Positions 34,225 through 46,700 of a DNA stretch of 64,000 nt are shown here, piece by piece. Under the pieces are notes generated by a model, which saw nothing but the letters and a program-made list of their open reading frames with translations, searched no databases and was not told where the DNA came from. Source of the DNA: Calendula officinalis (lineage: Eukaryota; Streptophyta; Magnoliopsida; Asterales; Asteraceae); NCBI GenBank assembly GCA_963853835.1, contig OY970832.1:31446208-31510207 (forward strand), in the 5' to 3' direction. The position numbers were made by a program, and so were the translations under genes. How positions within the stretch are numbered: position 1 is the first letter of the stretch; the number at the start of each line of letters is the position of its first letter.

Positions 34225-34500
34225 TTAAACCTCAAGAGAGGAGTTCTTTCAAGCTTGATGTCTCTCACCTTCAAGCTCAAGTATTTTTTGGTTGAAAAAT
34301 AGATCAAATGGGGCATTGGAGCAGGCCAATGGGGCGGGTGGGTGACAGTCCCAAAAGGGTGTTTTGAGCCAATTTTGCAATCTATGTTTTTTAGTTGGTT
34401 TCGGTGTCTAGGTGTTTTGTTTTTTATTTTACATGTATTTGTACTCTTCGCTGGTCCCTAGCTAGCATTTTTAATATATTTTGGGTGCCTTGGAGGGGGT
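34225..34500 (+). other. Unassigned sequence between the C array and element E
   Basis: The first 70 bases can be read as the end of a coding frame (IKPQERSSFKLDVSHLQ..., stop at about 34295). A T-rich stretch like a 3' untranslated region follows, ending GGAGGGGGT directly before the E LTR. It may be the tail of an older element. I cannot name it. Confidence 0.35.
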
Positions 34501-35137
34501 TGTTGGGATATAATACTGACTAAGATAGTTAATACTGATAATGGATTTAGTACTGATGAAATCAGTAGTAATGGTTGTATCTAAACGGTGATCCCATTAG
34601 TACTAGTTTTATGATTACTACTGACATTATTGTTATTACTGACTTGTTAGTTACTGCTGATGTACATATAATGTTTCTATATGGTCAATACTGATCAAGA
34701 CTTAATGTTGCTTAAGGATTGATAGTGATGATACATTTATTACAGATGAAGCAACTTCCTACTGATGTTAAAGATACTACTGATCAGGCTATTTGAAGAG
34801 TATAACGAGTCCGAGATCCTAGGGACTTTGTTTAGAAGATCGTATCAGCTTGTAATTTAATTGTAATCGATTACTAGAATAACTAGGTTAAAGTTTTAGG
34901 CTTCAAGGTCTATTATAAATAGTTCCTTATGAAATTGTAAACATACGTGTGTATTGTAACTCGAAAATCAATATACATTGAAGCTTTTTGTGATAAACTG
35001 TGTTTTTAATATTCGTTTAATTATTTACAGTTTGTCATACAATTCTTGTTAATCACAATAGTGTTAATCCGCTGTAAATTCTCATTGTGAGTAGATTTGT
35101 GATTCAATAACCATTGTTGTGTTATTCGATCCTGACA
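34501..35137 (+). repeat. 5' LTR of E (637 bp)
   Basis: TGTTGGGATATAA...CCTGACA, followed after two bases by the primer-binding site. TATAAATA is at 34914-34921. A perfect inverted repeat TACTGAT-gaa-ATCAGTA is at 34551-34567 among further TACTGA words. Confidence 0.82.
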
Positions 35138-35139
35138 AG

Positions 35140-35151
35140 TGGTATCAGAGC
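35140..35151 (+). promoter_or_regulatory. Primer-binding site of E
   Basis: TGGTATCAGAGC, complementary to initiator Met-tRNA. Confidence 0.93.
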
Positions 35152-35214
35152 ATTGTGTTCTAGATCTACGAATCAAGAATTGCAAAAAGTTTTCAATACA
35201 TTCAAAATTTCATC

Positions 35215-36240
35215 ATGTCTGACAACAATGAAAGTATTCAAGCAAACAAAATCCCAATTCTTACTCCCAATAATTTTGGGATGTGGAAAAATAGAATGAA
35301 ACAATATATGCTTATACTGATTACTCCATGTCAGAAGTTGTTCAAGAAGGTAAATAAAACCATTCCAACAACTGCTGCTAGTACTTCAACTGAAACTGAA
35401 AAACTCAAATCTGAAAAAGAAAGAAAAGAAAGAGGGATTGAATTAAAAGCTTTAAGTACATTATTGCTGTCAATTCCCAATGATTATCAACATCTCGTTG
35501 TTGAGTTTGATGATGCAAAACTGTTATGGCAAGCCTTGGAGAAAAGGTTTGTGGGAACAAAAAGCACCAAAAGAAACATGAAATATGTATTAAAGCAAGA
35601 GTTTGAAAATTTCAAAGGACAAAAGAATGAATCTTTGTCTAAGTCTTTGACAGATTCAACAAACTCATTGGTGAACTCAACCAAGTAGGAGTCAAGATGG
35701 ATCAAGATGATGTCAACAAGATGTTTCTCTGATCTCTTGGTGAAGAATGGTCTATGTATACTATTGTATATAGACAAGGAGATTCTCTTGAAGAAAAGGA
35801 ACTTGATGAACTCTACAATGATCCAAGAGTTTTTGAAACTGATGTAAGTCAAAAGAATCCTATTTTACCTTCAAACAATGCTGCTTTTGTCTCTACTGCA
35901 GGAACACCTCTAGAAGGAATGTCTTGAAAAAACTCCAGACAGTGAAGATATTGCAAGAGAATCCTTCTTCACTAGTCACGTGCATACAACATTAATTAGT
36001 GAAGATTTGGAACAAATCAATCCAGATGATCTAGAAGAGATGGACATTAAGTGGCACATGGCCATGCTCAGTCTAAGAACAAAAAGGTTTCTTCAAAGAA
36101 CTGGAAGAAAAGACTTGAGCTTCAACAGAGATGAAAAAGCAGGGTATGACAAAACCAAAGTCAAATGTTACAATTGTAGTAATTTTGGTCACTTTGCAAA
36201 AGAATGTCCTAGTAGAGATCAAAGATCTAATTACAACTAA
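35215..36240 (+). pseudogene. gag: gag of E, broken
   Basis: Starts ATG at 35215 (MSDNNESIQANK). The UBN2-type gag core (LLWQALEKRFVG, KRNMKYVLKQEFENF) is in the first frame to about 35650. A single-base loss then shifts the frame, and a TGA near 35729 interrupts the continuation (MFL / SLGEEW). The C-terminal part with knuckle CYNCSNFGHFAKEC lies at about 36166-36207. It is a different family from A by sequence. Confidence 0.85.
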
Positions 36241-36389
36241 AATAGTACATAAAATTCCACTACACTTGTCTCACAAGATGGTTCAGGATATGATTGGAGC
36301 TTTCAAGTTGAAGAACATGCTCAAAATCAAGCACTCATGGCTTTTACTGATGCTAAACCGGAGAGTATCCAAATGGTAAAATCAGGAAA

Positions 36390-36855
36390 TCATGGCATAT
36401 TGATAGTGGATGCTCTAGGCACATGATTGAAAATTTTCAAATTCTCCGAAATTTCAAGTCATTTGATGGTGGATATGTTGCTTTTGGAGAAAATGCACAA
36501 GATGGAAGAATCATAGGTAAAGGTACAATATCAAATGATAAAGTTACATTTGAAGAAGTTCTGTATGTTGCAGAACTTAAGTACAATCTGATTAGTTTTT
36601 CACAAGCATGTGATAAGAAGAATAAAATTCTCTTTTCAGATACAGAGTGCATCATTCTTTCTCCTGATTTTATTTTTGATGAAAAGCATGTTATTTTAAG
36701 AACCCCTAAGAGAAATAATGTGTATTTCCTGGATATAGGGGAGAAATCATTTCTTCAAATGAGGTCAACTGTTTTATATCCAAGGCAAACACAAATGAAT
36801 CTGAACTTTCGCACAGAAGGATGTGTCACACAAATTTTAAAAACATGAACAATTT
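36390..36855 (+). pseudogene. pol: Protease and start of GAG-pre-integrase of E, cut by D
   Basis: WHIDSGCSRHM (from 36393) gives the aspartic protease site; the frame continues through LYVAELKYNLISFSQACD to the D insertion. A TGA precedes the AATTT target site, so the frame was already broken or ends just before it. The integrase zinc region follows on the other side of D. Confidence 0.85.
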
Positions 36856-39770
36856 TGTAACACCCTAAAATTTACAAGATTTTTAAAATTTTTGAAAACA
36901 AAATTATAATCAAAAGGTCCCATAAATAAATCTCAGACATAAATATTTAACATTTAAAACGTTTTTATTGCGGAAATAATTAAAATAAAATAACGTGTTT
37001 TAAAATATTAAATGCTGTCCACATCAGTAATGAAAAGATACAGCGGTCAACCGTCCACCTTCTCATTTCCTTTGCTGGTACCTGAAACAATGTGGGGGAA
37101 AGTTTGGGTCAGCTGGGAAGCTGAGTGAATAGTCTCAAAATGTAAACAATTATAACATACAACACATGAGGGCACATCGGTGTACTCCTACTCAGAATCT
37201 ACTCGATTAATTACTCAGATTTATTTCTCAGATTTTATTACTCAGATTTTAATTTATATAGCGCGCTTGTGTGATTTGGGACGAGAGATCAACCTCGCCC
37301 CTCCTCACACCTCAGATAGGCATAAGCCAAAAACTCAGACGGGAGTGATCCCAAAACTCAGACGGGAATAATCCCAAAACTCAGACGGGAATAATCCCAA
37401 AACTCAGACGGGAGGTGATCCCAGGCATATAGCCAAAAACTCAGATGTGTGTTATTATGTTTTATTATCTCTTTAACATAATTATCTCAGATGCCCTAGC
37501 AAGTAGTAGCACAGAATGACCCTGTGCCGAGCTCGGTTACCCAGGCACAATGTCTCAGATTAAAATAAATCAACAGCTGCTCAGATACTCAGATAGCATG
37601 TCAAACTCAGATAACAAATCAAGCTCAGATAGCGGATCAAACTCAGATAACAGCTCAAGCTCAGATAACAATTATGGTGCAAGAAATGTAACACATAAGT
37701 CATGCATGTACACGTTAAAACTGAATACACGGTGAGAATACTCACCTGGAATACGTAAGCTCCAAAGGATTCCCGACAGTCAAAGGTACAGCACGTTATC
37801 TCCTAGGCGGTCCTAAAACCAAAACGAAACCCCGAATTAAAATTCTACCCGAGGGCTTATTTCAGAAAGCTGGCAGCATCCGTCAGTCTCACGGAAACTG
37901 TCATAACTCCTAAACGGCTCATTAGATCTTTCCCATCTTTTTACCACAAAAACTAGACTCCGAATACTACAAAACACTCTCAAGTGGCTTCTTCCCAAAA
38001 TCGGACTCTAAGGGCCTCAAAACAGGCTCACAAAACAGCATAGCTGCACAGGTCATTTTCCTAACAGCAGTATATTAGAATGATTATAACTTTTAAACCG
38101 TAAATCGGATTGACGAGAGGGTTGCGGCGTTGAAAAGCTAACTCAGAAAACAAGTGACCAGCACGGGCCAAAAATCGAAAAACGTATTTTAAGTGTGATA
38201 AAAACAGTCTCGAACACCGGGGACAGATTCTGTAAAAATTCAGCATTGTGTAAAACCCGTTTTAAATCCCGACATCAACTCAATTATTCCCGAGACACCC
38301 GACAGCCCATAATCCATATTTAACTCAAAATCATGTGTACAATTAATCTTGTCATTGATTTAAAATTCTTTCTCGGTTTAGGAAACCAAGAACCCTAAGG
38401 TTCGGTTTCCGATTTTCTCGATTAATAAAACGTTTAGCCAATCGATGGCGGTTTTTACCCAACCCGACTCTCAAAGATTTCAGTGGTCCTAACAATAACA
38501 ACAACAACCTGAGACCAGTATGAATGGTACCAAAACAGTTTGCTTCTAAACTCGGTTTAACAATTTGAAAGAAGACATGACTCATTTAAACTTATAAAAC
38601 AAAGGATGAAACCGAACCAACAATTTAACACCTATCAATCACAAACCCGAGCCCTCAATGGCTCGGTACTCCCCTGCTAAATCTCTACAACAATGATGGA
38701 ATTAGCAATGAATAAACAGAAACGGAAACAATGGAAAAAGAAGAAACTACCGAAAACAATACGGGAGAACTTGCTCCCGGTTTGAATAACGAACACCATC
38801 GCCACTTGAAACTTCAGGCTCAATCACAGCTTGCCCCGATATTTGACATCAAATAATTCTGCTCGATACAAACTTCTGCCCAATTCTTCGAACATAATTT
38901 GCACCGGATTTATTTGGTACCTCCTCCTTCGGCGATAGAACAATGAATTGGGAAAGGATGCTCTTGATCAAGCCTCTGCTCGATTGGTGGAGTTAAACCC
39001 GCAGCACAGAACCGAAAAGCTATCCCTAAGAACTCGGAATCTTCACTGGTTGTCTACTCGATGGCTAGAAGGGGATAGCACCCAAGAAACGAGGATGGGG
39101 GTGCTTACGATCGATGGCTGCACAACACAGAGAAAGGACGATGCTCTACAACGGCTACAAAAGAATTAGGGTGGATAATGACGGTAGTAAGAAAACTCAG
39201 CTTTAAGTATTCCTTAGTCGGGCCCTTGGCTTTATGATTTAATCTGGACCGAATCTCTTAGCTTAAGCCCAAAATCCACATACAAAATCTCGGCCCTCTT
39301 AACCTCTTGATGCGTGGCACAACACAAACCAACCACAGCCACATGAATTAAATCTCACCACTCCATATTGAGACCAAAAAGGAAAAATTATAGTCACTTT
39401 TAAATTAATTCTTGTGACACCACAAAATGCCTCCTCCGTTCACACATGTATAAGAAATAACAACCACCGCCTAAACTAGCAATACTTTAAGTTACTAATT
39501 ATTAGACGAGCCCAAGCCCGAGAGCATATATAAATAACGAATTCGTCTAACACTAATTAGATTGTCTACTATCACGAGACGTATAATTTAATTATAAATG
39601 TGTAGTAATTAAAAGTCTAATAGATTATAAAGTGTCCAACTAGCTTAAACGTCTAAGTAATAACGAACCGTCTAACTTCATTATAATTAATTTACTAATT
39701 ATTCATTTTAAATTTAAATATAACGATTAAATTAATATTATTTAATTAATAATATTCTCAGGGCGTTACA
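36856..39770 (-). repeat. Left (3' in sense) LTR of D
   Basis: TGTAACACCC...GGGCGTTACA, 2915 bp. TATA block is at 37252-37260. Hairpin repeats are at 37319-37434 and CTCAGATA-type repeats at about 37570-37665. CGTCTAA words cluster near the plus-strand end. Short open frames inside are duplicated in the other LTR and have no recognisable product. Confidence 0.93.
37319..37434. repeat. Mini-hairpin array in the left LTR of D
   Basis: GGC-ATAA-GCC, then GGGA-GTGA-TCCC, two of GGGA-ATAA-TCCC, GGGA-GGTGA-TCCC, and GGC-ATATA-GCC, each separated by AAAACTCAGA-type spacers. It lies 60-180 bp upstream of the TATA box in sense. The right LTR (42808-42946) has one more GGGAATAATCCC unit and one damaged arm. 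Confidence 0.7.
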
Positions 39771-42344
39771 ACTCAACTCCACTTGAATCAGACTTCGTCC
39801 CCGAAGTCATCGCTCGGAAGAAGCTCAGGGTAGCGGTATCGCATCTCAGACTCAGTCTCGTCAACGACACACATTATCAACTGGAAAACGATAAAGTTAT
39901 GAATACAAGAAACTTGTCCAGGTGACCTACCCGATCAGAATAAACTCTGGTTCTTGCAAATGCGCATGCAACTCGTCCATCTCTGGCGGCGCAAAAGTTA
40001 AAGATAAAAGAAATAAAAACGAATGTTCTCTAAGGGTCTCGACGTGACGATAAAAAGGATGTCAAAAACTGAAGCACGATAACTCTCGCTACTCTGAAGA
40101 AGATGTCTCCTTACTCTCATAGTCGGACACAGTTGTCGCACTCAGTGATTAATGTCGCGTTGAATCTCCGATTCAACTCCACTTGGAAATTTGCTACTGA
40201 TTTGTTGATGATGTCAGATGATCTCGCCGTGATACTAGGTCATCCGATCCATACTCACTACCACACACTACTCTCTCATGGCGTTAAGGATAAAGTTTAT
40301 AAGGAATTTCTCCACGCACGGCTCAACCAGATGATCATTAAACGTTTTAGTAACAGGTAAAATCTCGTTATTGGCAATTCTCTGTCAGATGGGCACAGAA
40401 GGGTCATCTATTCCATAGGACTATAGGTTGATTAAGGTATATATAAAAAAGACCATTTAGTGGTTTACACCACTATCAACTAATACAAAAACTGGCAAAT
40501 TATTCACAAGGAATACACATATCACACAGAATTCATATATACTCAGGTGTATAACACCGAATTATGATCTAGAAATATAACTCGAAAGTCTAACTCAGAA
40601 ATGAACTCAAAACATATCTCAGGAGTATAACTCGGAAATATGTCTCAGAAAGCCCGGAAATATAACTCAGGAGCAAACTCGGAGATCTTAACTCAGAAGC
40701 AAACCCAGAAATCTAATTATAAACAAAATCAGAATCTCTCTCATAAATAAACTCATAAAGTAATAATATTTACTAGCAACAGCATTAGATATAAATCACA
40801 TTTCTTTACTAATTCGTATGACTACTCGCGTGTTCCAATTTATTATCATATAATACTTGGACTGATAATTTATAACTCAACAACGTCAATAGTTTTCAGA
40901 ACAACTCTTCTTTAGCCATTTAATGTTACCTAACTCTATTTAGTTTGCATATTACTCATTTTGATAACTCTCTAATTAGCTCAAATAACAATCTTATCTT
41001 TTAATTCTCTCTAATAGGTTTCCATTCTACTACTATTAGTGGCTTCTTGATAATATTTTAATGGATGTTTTCTCATTCATCTAATTTAACGATTCTTAAT
41101 AGTCCGTTTCACTGATTTTACACAATTTTAAATGTCTCTTGATTATTTTGACCATATTTCTACTCATTAAATTCATGCTACCCACTTTTACAAAAAGAAA
41201 AATTCCAATCAAATTTTATACTCTTATTTTACTAATTTCTAGTTACCCGATTTGCAATAATTTCATTAATTCTCATTTAACCAACACACAATTAACCTTT
41301 ATTCTCAATTTTAAGGTTTTCTCATGGGTCATTAATTTACTACTTTCTCATCTTTTAAAAATTCTCCTTAATTCAATATAAATTTATTGAATAATTCTCT
41401 TCAACTCAAATTTAACAATTTCCCATAATTAAATTGTTCTCGTTGCTCCGATCTATTAACTTCACGTTAATTTAAACTTTTCTCCTTAAACTCTGTTTAA
41501 TAGTTTGTTCACTTAACTTGATTTATTAATTTCTTATAACTCAAGAATTTACTAAATAATTAATTGAAACAGAATGTTTTCTTTTAGCTCGTTTTAATAA
41601 CTCATTACCAACTCTAAGTAACGACCTCATTTTAACTCATTTCTTCAAAATTTCATTGTAGTAGTTTTCCCATATCCGACTCATTAATAAGTTCTTATCA
41701 CTTTTAATTTAGTGATTCCTCAATTACACATTTATAAACACTCTGGAATGTGTATACTTATCTCGTTATTTTGTATATAATTATATTATTTACAATTTCT
41801 CATTTGCATAACTGCACTCAACCCAATTAACTTGATCTAATAATTTCTCCATTAATCCCGATTATCAATTTTATAAACTCGATAGTTACACCATATTATT
41901 AATTTAATTATTCTCAGTTTCCTCTATCCGGTAGTTACTCTTACAAATTTTCTAATCAAATATAGGTATCAAGTTTTCATACTTTTAAAATCTTCATCCA
42001 GAAAATCTCTATGTATAAGCATCATGCTCATAATAATACATACCGATAATTATTTTATTTTTACAAATTTCCCTTTTTACTCCTACTCAACTCCACTTGG
42101 AGAAAACTCGTCCTCGAGTTTGGCACTAGAATTCTCTATTATGATAACATAAACAACATATACTCACTCAAGCAAATAACATGCATAAAATAAATTCACA
42201 ATAACAAGCATTGGTCCATCGTTCCCCTCAAAATCTCCCCATAACCAACCAAAAGTTCGCGTTTTAAAACTCGAGACTCAAACTTGAGATTGAATTCGCC
42301 CCTTGCGAACCCAAATCCCTCAAGTCAGAGCTCTGATACCAACT
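39771..42344 (-). mobile_element. Internal region of D (non-coding)
   Basis: It begins with the polypurine module beside the left LTR (CTCAACTCCACTTGAA, then a GACTTCGTCCCCGAAGTC palindrome) and has a second similar module near 42083-42122. A block at 40100-40360 resembles 27908-28225 of C. Degenerate AACTCAGAAAT repeats lie at about 40560-40730 and AT-rich CTCATTT-type repeats to 42050. No protein family is recognised. Confidence 0.75.
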
Positions 42345-45281
42345 TGTAACACCCTAAAATTTACAAGATTTTTAAAATTTTTGAAAACAAAATTATAATC
42401 AAAAGGTCCCATAAATAAATCTCAGACATAAATATTTAACATTTAAAACGTTTTTATTGCGGAAATAATTAAAATAAAATAACGTGTTTTAAAATATTAA
42501 ATGCTGTCCACATCAGTAATGAAAAGATACAGCGGTCAACCGTCCACCTTCTCCTTTCCTTTGCTGGTACCTGAAACAATGTGGGGGAAAGTTTGGGTCA
42601 GCTGGGAAGCTGAGTGAATAGTCTCAAAATGTAAACAATTATAACATACAACACATGAGGGCACATCGGTGTACTCCTACTCAGAATCTACTCGATTAAT
42701 TACTCAGATTTATTTCTCATATTTTATTACTCAGATTTTAATTTATATAGCGCGCTTGTGTGATTTGGGACGAGAGATCAACCTCGCCCCTCCTCACACC
42801 TCAGATAGGCATAAGCCAAAAACTCAGACGTGAGTGATCCCAAAACTCAGACGGGAATAATCCCAAAACTCAGACGGGAATAATCCCAAAACTCAGACGG
42901 GAATAATCCCAAAACTCAGACGGGAGGTGATCCCAGGCATATAGCCAAAAACTCAGATGTGTGTTATTATGTTTTATTATCTCTTTAACATAATTATCTC
43001 AGATGCCCTAGCAAGTAGTAGCACAGAATGACCCTGTGCCGAGCTCGGTTACCCAGGCACAATGTCTCAGATTAAAATAAATCAACAGCTGCTCAGATAC
43101 TCAGATAACATGTCAAACTCAGATAACAAATCAAGCTCAGATAGCGGATCAAACTTAGATAACAGCTCAAGCTCAGATAACAATTATGGTGCAAGAAATG
43201 TAACACATAAGTCATGCATGTACACGTTAAAACTGAATACACGGTGAGAATACTCACCTGGAATACGTAAGCTCCAAAGGATTCCCGACAGTCAAAGGTA
43301 CAGCACGTTATCTCCTAGGCGGTCCTAAAACCAAAACGAAACCCCGAATTAAAATTCTACCCGAGGGCTTATTTCAGAAAGCTGGCAGCATCCGTCAGTC
43401 TCACGGAAACTGTCATAACTCCTAAACGGCTCATTAGATCTTTCCCATCTTTTTACCACAAAAACTAGACTCAGAATACTACAAAACACTCTCAAGTGGC
43501 TTCTTCCCAAAATCGGACTCTAAGGGCCTCAAAACAGGCTCACAAAACAGCATAGCTGCACAGGTCATTTTCCTAACAGCAGTATATTAGAATGATTATA
43601 ACTTTTAAACCGTAAATCGGATTGACGAGAGGGTTGCGGCGTTGAAAAGCTAACTCAGAAAACAAGTGACCTGCACGGGCCAAAAATCCAAAAACGTATT
43701 TTAAGTGTGATAAAAACAGTCTCGAACACCGGGGACAGATTCTGTAAAAATTCAGCATTGTGTAAAACCCGTTTTAAATCCCGACATCAACTCAATTATT
43801 CCCGAGACACCCGACAGCCCATAATCCATATTTAACTCAAAATCATGTGTACAATTAATCTTGTCATTGATTTAAAATTCTTTCTCGGTTTAGGAAACCA
43901 AGAACCCTAAGGTTCGGTTTCCGATTTTCTCGATTAATAAAACGTTTAGCCAATCGATGGCGGTTTTTACCCAACCCGACTCTCAAAGATTTCAGTGGTC
44001 CTAACAATAACAACAACAACCTGAGACCAGTATGAATGGTACCAAAACAGTTTGCTTCTAAACTCGGTTTAACAATTTGAAAGAAGACATGACTCATTTA
44101 AACTTATAAAACAAAGGATGAAACCGAACCAACAATTTAACACCTATCAATCACAAACCCGAGCCCTCAATGGCTCGGTACTCCCCTGCTAAATCTCTAC
44201 AACAATGATGGAATTAGCAATGAATAAACAGAAACGGAAACAATGGAAAAAGAAGAAACTACCGAAAACAATACGGGAGAACTTGCTCCCGGTTTGAATA
44301 ACGAACACCATCGCCACTTGAAACTTCAGGCTCAATCACAGCTTGCCCCGATATTTGACATCAAATAATTCTGCTCGATACAAACTTCTGCCCAATTCTT
44401 CGAACATAATTTGCACCGGATTTATTTGGTACCTCCTCCTTCGGCGATAGAACAATGAATTGGGAAAGGATGCTCTTGATCAAGCCTCTGCTCGATTGGT
44501 GGAGTTAAACCCGCAGCACAGAACCGAAAAGCTATCCCTAAGAACTCGGAATCTTCACTGGTTGTCTACTCGATGGCTAGAAGGGGATAGCACCCAAGAA
44601 ACGAGGATGGGGGTGCTTACGATCGATGGCTGCACAACACAGAGAAAGGACGATGCTCTACAACGGCTACAAAAGAATTAGGGTGGATAATGACGGTAGT
44701 AAGAAAACTCAGCTTTAAGTATTCCTTAGTCGGGCCCTTGGCTTTATGATTTAATCTGGACCGAATCTCTTAGCTTAAGCCCAAAATCCACATACAAAAT
44801 CTCGGCCCTCTTACCTCTTGATGCGTGGCACAACACAAACCAACCACAGCCACATGAATTAAATCTCACCACTCCATATTGAGACCAAAAAGGAAAAATT
44901 ATAGGCACTTTTAAATTAATTCTTGTGACACCACAAAATGCCTCCTCCGTTCACACATGTATAAGAAATAACAACCACCGCCTAAACTAGCAATACTTTA
45001 AGTTACTAATTATTAGACGAGCCCAAGCCCGAGAGCATATATAAATAACGAATTCGTCTAACACTAATTAGATTGTCTACTATCACGAGACGTATAATTT
45101 AATTATAAATGTGTAGTAATTAAAAGTCTAATAGATTATAAAGTGTCCAACTAGCTTAAACGTCTAAGTAATAACGAACCGTCTAACTTCATTATAATTA
45201 ATTTACTAATTATTCATTTTAAATTTAAATATAACGATTAAATTAATAATATTTAATTAATAATATTCTCAGGGCGTTACA
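42345..45281 (-). repeat. Right (5' in sense) LTR of D
   Basis: 2937 bp, ending GGGCGTTACA before the TSD. It is nearly identical to the left LTR. TATA block is at 42741-42749 and the hairpin array at 42808-42946. Confidence 0.93.
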
Positions 45282-45286
45282 AATTT

Positions 45287-45830
45287 GGTCAAAAAGAACT
45301 TAGTAATTGGTTTACCTTAAAACGAATTCATGTGTGGTCATCATTGTGTTGCATGCCTAAAAGGTAAACAACATAACGCTTCTCATAAGTCCAAATCAAT
45401 AAATTCTATTTCTATCTCATTGCAGCTACTTCATATGGATTTATATGGGCCTACCAATGTGCTGAGTATAGGGAAGAAACAATATTGTTTAGTTATTACT
45501 GATGATTTTTCAAGGTACACTTGGGTATTTTTTATCAGGATTAAAGATGAAACAAGTGAAATCATCAAGAATCTAGTAATCAAACTGGAAAATACAAGAG
45601 ATCTCCAAGTCAAAGCCATTAGATGTGACAATGGTACATAATTTAAAAATGAAAATCTAATGACTTTTTGTGATCTTAAAGGTATAGACAGACAATACAA
45701 CTCTCCTAGAACTCCTCAACAAAATGGTATAGCAGAAAGAAGAAAGAGAACCAATATTGAAGCAGCAAGATCCATGGTTGCAGATTCAAAATTACCAATT
45801 AATAGTAAAACCACAGTTCAAAACTCCATA
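45287..45830 (+). pseudogene. pol: Integrase of E, broken
   Basis: The zinc part CGHHCVACLKGKQ, then HMDLYGPT, TDDFSRYTWVFF, CDNGT (followed by a TAA) and QQNGIAERRKR. The Asp, Asp and Glu of the catalytic triad are recognisable, but the TAA after CDNGT and later frameshifts kill it. Confidence 0.88.
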
Positions 45831-46700
45831 TGAACTTCTTAATAAAAGAAAGCCTTCAGTCAGGTTTAGTAAAATCATTTGGATGTCCATGCACAATTTT
45901 AATTACAAGAGAACAAATTGGTAAGTGTGACTGCAAAACAGATGATGGAATTTTTGTAAGATACTCAACTTAGAGTAAGGCCTACAAATTTTTCAATAAA
46001 AGGTTAAGAATCATTGAAGAAAGTGTAGATGTATCCTTTAATGAAAATTTAATGAATGAAAAAGGAAATGGTCCAGATTGGCTATTCAATATTGATTCAC
46101 TAATAAAATCTTTGGATTTCAGTTATGGTTTTAATGCAGGTATATCAGATAATGAATCTCCAATAAATGTTTCACCATCAATTAGAGAAAATAAAGGGGC
46201 AATGAACTACATCATTGTTAATACTGAGGACAGTAGCAACTCTGATAAAGTAGTTAATACTGATACCAGTACTAACACAGAGACACAGGTTTCAGCTGAA
46301 AATAATGTTAATACGGATACTAGTAGGAACTCAGAAACCCTAATTGACAACACTAAAGCAGTAAATACTGATGGCAGTATTAACACATAAACACAAATTT
46401 CTACTGAAAATACAGTTAATATTGACATCAGTACAAATGATGAAAATCAAGATAATACTGAAATTCAAAGAAATTTGAATCAAAACGTGGAAGTTCAAAG
46501 GGATAACTGGACAGATGATGATACTCCAGAAACAAATGAATCAAACTTAGAAAGTCAAATTACTGTAGACAAAGTGCCAAACTCTAGAGCACAAAAGAAC
46601 CATCCAGTTGACTTAGTTCTAGGTGAAGTAAATTCAGAAATGCAGACAAGAAGCAAATTCAGGTCAAACAATTGCAATATTAGCTTAATCTCTATTGAAT
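45831..46700 (+). pseudogene. Integrase tail and linker of E with NTDT-type repeats
   Basis: Frames are broken. At 46220-46450 the linker repeats NTDTSTNTET / NTDTSRNSET-like peptide, encoded by tandem AATACTGATACCAGTA-like DNA, so the element's TACTGA word drives the protein repeat. No catalytic motif is expected here. Confidence 0.65.

Larger units (their letters stand above)
36856..45281 (-). mobile_element. Element D: non-coding large-LTR retrotransposon (LARD-like), nested in E
   Basis: LTRs 36856-39770 and 42345-45281, TSD AATTT at 36851-36855 and 45282-45286. The sense strand is minus because the primer-binding site TGGTATCAGAGC (42330-42341) adjoins the right LTR. The internal region (39771-42344) has no gag or pol. 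The two LTRs differ at about a dozen positions plus one repeat unit over 2.9 kb, so this is a young insertion. It is distantly related to C in termini, TATA block and internal modules. Confidence 0.93.

Noticed and set aside
35138..35155. tRNA gene at the TGGTATCAGAG sites
   Set aside because: Only the 12-base complement of the Met-tRNA end is present beside LTRs; these are primer-binding sites.
38948..39169. A 73-residue frame, repeated at 44460-44681
   Set aside because: It lies in the two D LTRs, which are nearly identical, so its conservation says nothing about coding; no recognised domain.
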